NCBI RefSeq assembly: GCF_051401765.1
Contig: NC_135064.1
Span: forward strand, 24,278,001 to 24,342,000
Direction of reading: 5' to 3'
Origin: Calliopsis andreniformis
Taxonomy: Eukaryota > Arthropoda > Insecta > Hymenoptera > Andrenidae
Length of the DNA: 64,000 nucleotides
Below the pieces are notes generated by a model. That model had not been told where the DNA came from, ran no database searches, and saw nothing but the letters and a program-made list of their open reading frames with translations. The position numbers and the translations under genes are program-made. Below are positions 62,873-64,000 of the stretch, piece after piece; position 1 is the first letter of the stretch, and each line of letters begins with the position of its first letter.

Positions 62873-64000
62873 GGTTCTGTAATTTTCTAATGCAAATTTT
62901 TTTTTTGACGACCATACTACACAATAGTAATAAACAGAGATTAAAATTCGGCAGTATAATATGAAATTCACAGGTTTAACTACCTGCAAGCACATTTGAG
63001 ATGGACACAAATTGAAGGGATTTCACGATCCATAGAGCAGCAAGAAGTATATCGTTTGAAAAACACCAATGCACTCTCTGAAATGCTCATTACCCGCGAA
63101 AGCGATTAGCCGCGTGAATAAACACAAACCAAATCTCCTGACCCGAGTATTAACATCACTGAACCGCATACTTTTTTGAAAACCTCGATTTATGAAGTGG
63201 TAACTCGGTGTTTAGAAAATATAGAACTAGATTATTTACTACGACATTTGGATATAACGACTTGTCACAAAAAATATATTAGTTTGTAAACGCTTTCCCG
63301 TTTTAATTCGTTAATTAAACGTATTTTTATGCTGCAATTCGTGGACTATAATAACAACACAATCAAATCGTAATGTGTAGTCTTAAATTTTATATTATCT
63401 GAATTCTTTTTTATAGAAATGTTTCTTAAATAAGTAGCACCGACCTGATAAACCCCACTGACTTATAATGTTAATCTTTTGCATACATTCTTAAATTGTA
63501 TCTATATCACTCCAACAGCTACTTTGTGTTGAACAAGTTTGCATATAATTAAAAACAATATTTCAAGGGAAAATAAAATACTGCCTAAGTTTCTAGTTAT
63601 TTGCTCCTACCTTAAACCACCTTGTAAGAAAGGAACAGTAAACGTTAAGAAACCTCAATAAACAGGTATTAAGAAAGAACTCAATACCTAATCTAGTAAC
63701 TCAACAATAATTACAAATTTAAAAAAAAGTGATCAAACTTTTCAAATCAGTAAAAACGTTAAAATAGGTGAATTTATAATGGTGTATTCCACTTTGGCGA
63801 GCAGAAGACAATGGGTCACAGAGATAGCCAAATTAGCAGTGGGGCGAGTGCGATTGTTGTGTGCGGTAATTGCGTTTCGATGATTAACGTTCCATCGGTC
63901 GTCGGCTCAGGGTCATTAATTAATTGACGATTGTTTGCGCGCGACACAACGCCGTGGCGCGTCGTGAAATAGAAACTGGTCCTGTGCTCGCACGAGGCGG
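62873..64000. other. AT-rich intronic stretch at the right edge
   Basis: AT-rich to about 63780, then neutral. A lone CACCTTGTA (63618-63626), like the right end of MITE 2, has no partner. No gene seen. Confidence 0.65.

Larger units (their letters stand above)
39334..64000 (-). other. mex3: Presumed mex3 intron, running off the right edge
   Basis: The acceptor at 39334 requires an upstream donor and an exon encoding the MEX-3 N-terminus and the KH1 GRQ(G) loop. I looked for that exon on the minus strand to 64000, as long open frames and as a CTTG(C/T)C-type reverse-complement donor context, and did not find it. The intron is therefore probably at least 24.7 kb. Other entries in this interval (a MITE, minisatellites, candidate plus-strand exons) would be intronic or nested. 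Confidence 0.55.

Noticed and set aside
62684..63010. 108- and 84-residue Phe/Asn/Lys-rich minus frames
   Set aside because: Translation of the 16-bp minisatellite in two frames.
63618..63626. CACCTTGTA as the right end of a fourth MITE
   Set aside because: No matching left end or TIR extension found within several hundred bases.

Overview
This is an animal nuclear window and nearly all of it is non-coding. Dense microsatellites, TA-flanked short DNA transposons, tRNA-like SINE fragments, undepleted CpG and AT/GC patchiness suggest an insect, most likely a hymenopteran such as a bee. The organism call is an inference from sequence texture and from one recognisable gene.

The only gene I recognise with confidence is the terminal coding exon of a MEX-3 family KH/RING RNA-binding protein on the minus strand (38357-39333). 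It begins inside the first KH domain just after a good splice acceptor, carries all of KH2, a Ser/Gly-rich linker and a C-terminal C3HC4 RING, and stops where MEX-3 proteins normally end. No upstream MEX-3 exon is visible between 39334 and 64000. The right 24.7 kb is therefore probably one long intron, or an intron hosting other material. The 3' UTR lies below 38357, with a possible poly(A) signal near 37176.

Layout. 1-11000: non-coding, with two TA-flanked MITEs (1239-1594, 3256-3562), TC microsatellites and a G-run cluster. 11000-30000: non-coding, alternating AT-rich/pyrimidine-rich blocks (notably 15.8-18.1 kb and 23.4-25.2 kb) with more neutral stretches, a 57-bp gapless duplicated block (22227 and 22979) and a pair of diverged tRNA-like SINE copies (26.4-27.05 kb). 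30.2-30.9 kb: a GC-rich patch containing a long pre-miRNA-like hairpin, the most interesting unexplained signal here. 31-36.6 kb: pyrimidine-rich and microsatellite-rich sequence. 37.03 kb: a promoter-like Pho/YY1 plus palindromic E-box pair. 38.36-39.33 kb: the mex3 exon. 39.3-64 kb: presumed mex3 intron with a third MITE (49615-50277), a GC-rich island with exon-like open frames (46.7-47.6 kb), a possible plus-strand exon at 51458, an (AG)30 run and two related AT-rich minisatellites.

Most long open frames elsewhere are low-complexity or by-products of GC-rich or microsatellite sequence and I do not call them genes. No tRNA, rRNA, CRISPR, phage or bacterial feature is present.
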